This document shows positions 62,664 to 64,000 of a stretch of 64,000 nucleotides of DNA, one piece after another. Origin of the DNA: Faucicola tetraodonis. Lineage in GTDB: Bacteria > Pseudomonadota > Gammaproteobacteria > Pseudomonadales > Moraxellaceae. The stretch lies in assembly GCA_032017425.1 (NCBI GenBank), contig DALZPW010000010.1; one strand, written 5' to 3'. Below the pieces are notes generated by a model. It did not search any database, was not told the DNA's origin, and saw nothing but the letters and a program-made list of their open reading frames with translations. How positions within the stretch are numbered: the stretch's first letter is position 1; the number at the start of each line of letters is the position of its first letter. A program made the position numbers and the translations under genes.

Positions 62664-64000
62664 TTTCTAAGCCGCCTATGTGGCGGTGAAGTGATTGAAG
62701 CGACCAAGCTTGATATCGAGTATTTTCTAAGCCGCCTATGTGGCGGTGAAGAGTGTTAAATTGGTGGCGTTCATTGTCATACGTTTCTAAGCCGCCTATG
62801 TGGCGGTGAAGGTCTAGCCACCTTGTAGTAATGTTTTCTCGTCTTTCTAAGCCGCCTATGTGGCGGTGAAGGCAACCAGTCTGCCATGTCAACAAAACTT
62901 GATTTTCTAAGCCGCCTATGTGGCGGTGAAGGCATCAACGGCTAAACGGTAAAATCTACGAGTTTTCTAAGCCGCCTATGTGGCGGTGAAGTCGAGGATG
63001 TACTAAAACAAACGCGGTTTGATTTTCTAAGCCGCCTATGTGGCGGTGAAGGCCTATGTGGTAGTAGCTGAGTACTTTAGAATTTTCTAAGCCGCCTATG
63101 TGGCGGTGAAGTCTTGTTGCAGCTAACTAGATTGCTTGTCTAATTTCTAAGCCGCCTATGTGGCGGTGAAGGCATAAAAAAACCCTACTAGCAGCAACTA
63201 GCATTTCTAAGCCGCCTATGTGGCGGTGAAGTATTCATCATGCACAGGTCGGCTTGGCTCATTTTTCTAAGCCGCCTATGTGGCGGTGAAGCACAAGCGC
63301 AAACAAGTGCATTAAACCATGTTTTTCTAAGCCGCCTATGTGGCGGTGAAGATGCTGTTGTATGGGTCGGCGGCGCTTTTACGTTTCTAAGCCGCCTATG
63401 TGGCGGTGAAGGTGATGATATCCAGCCATTACGCTTTAATTGGTTTCTAAGCCGCCTATGTGGCGGTGAAGTACGAAGCCGTTTTGCGGTTTCAGATTTG
63501 CAATTTCTAAGCCGCCTATGTGGCGGTGAAGTATCTCACACTTCACCGACTCATGATAGAGTCTTTCTAAGCCGCCTATATGGCGGTGAAGTTTGGGAAG
63601 GTAGGTGTTTGCCTGCGGTTGAATTTCTAAGCCGCCTATGTGGCGGTGAAGCTGCGGTTGAAGGTGCTATTTACTTTGATGAATTTCTAAGCCGCCTATG
63701 TGGCGGTGAAGGTATATAAACCATTCGCGGGATTTAACTTACTTTTCTAAGCCGCCTATGTGGCGGTGAAGCAATGTCGACTTTTCTAACCAAACTCCGG
63801 AATTTTCTAAGCCGCCTATGTGGCGGTGAAGTCAAATCTTTGATGCTGAAACTGCATCGATTGATTTCTAAGCCGCCTATGTGGCGGTGAAGCGTAGTGT
63901 CTGCTGCTAAGGTGCCATAGATGATTTCTAAGCCGCCTATGTGGCGGTGAAGTTGCCCGCAACAAGAACACCGATGAGCTGTATTTTCTAAGCCGCCTAT

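Larger units (their letters stand above)
61001..64000 (-). CRISPR. CRISPR array, type I-F-like repeat, at least 49 repeats, continues past the window
   Basis: Repeats of 28 bp start at 61001, 61061, 61121 and so on, every 60-61 bp to 63985 (truncated). Spacers are 32 bp, with four of 33 bp. Read on the minus strand the repeat is (A/C)TTCACCGCCACA(C/T)AGGCGGCTTAGAAA (28 bp), with the CCGCC/GGCGG hairpin and CTTAGAAA 5' handle of type I-F; compare the known I-F form GTTCACTGCC...GGCAGCTAAGAAA. The repeat at 61001-61028 is degenerate, marking the trailer, so the leader is to the right, outside the window. No cas gene is present here. Open frames across the array arise from its 60-bp period and are not genes. 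Confidence 0.97.

Noticed and set aside
60994..63719. Several open reading frames across the CRISPR array with a repeated FLSRLCGGE or SPPHRRLR motif
   Set aside because: They come from the 28-bp repeat at a 60-bp period, which is a multiple of three. They have no ribosome binding sites and are interrupted by N in places; they are not repeat proteins.

Overview
The window looks like a chromosomal segment of a gammaproteobacterium of the family Moraxellaceae, probably close to Moraxella/Faucicola osloensis or Psychrobacter. This is inferred from moderately low GC, AT-rich intergenic DNA, protein flavour (short AccA, FimX-type surface-motility regulator, EF-P/EpmB pair) and gene neighbourhoods; no database search was possible. 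A run of exactly 100 N at 62558-62657 shows the record is a scaffolded draft assembly.

Layout. 1-10.3 kb: SRP GTPase ffh, an orphan sulfate-binding lipoprotein, convergent-facing recombination genes recA-recX, an acyl-CoA ligase, a DegV lipid-binding protein and 2,4-dienoyl-CoA reductase fadH. 10.3-16.6 kb: a YbjN-domain protein, the cytochrome c maturation set ccmABCDE (ccmFGH are not here), an Ala-rich small lipoprotein and a YpfJ zinc metallopeptidase. 16.6-25 kb: conserved core pairs rho/trxA, ppx, accA-tilS, proC-yggT. 25-32 kb: thiD-cls, tRNA-Ser and tRNA-Arg, an RDD membrane protein, ispA and a large acyl-CoA dehydrogenase. 32-40 kb: an ABC exporter, MarC, purK, TelA, and the divergent efp/epmB pair. 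40-50 kb: a FimW-like/FimX pair linked to type IV pili and c-di-GMP, a cytochrome c lipoprotein, the MoxR-DUF58-TgpA operon, and a SIMPL-domain gene broken by a 4-bp tandem duplication. 50-60.5 kb: metH, nnrS, a hypothetical, ppk2, and a PepSY / cytochrome b561 / response regulator / histidine kinase cluster.

60.6-64 kb: tRNA-Val(GAC), then a 220-bp stretch with three GGTGACCA iterons at 11-bp period, then a CRISPR array that fills the rest of the window. Its 28-bp repeat and 32-bp spacers, with a CCGCC/GGCGG hairpin, fit type I-F. The array reads on the minus strand; its degenerate trailer repeat is at 61001 and its leader, and any cas genes, lie beyond the right edge. At least 49 repeats (48 spacers) are visible. 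The repeat changes stepwise along the array, two spacers look derived from transcription terminators, and one spacer is present twice with the assembly gap lying inside the second copy.

Most of the window is housekeeping DNA. The parts most worth a second look are the CRISPR array with its flanking iterons, the frameshifted SIMPL gene, the triply degenerate FimX with its partner, and several direct or inverted repeats in promoter regions (fadH, metH/nnrS, PepSY).
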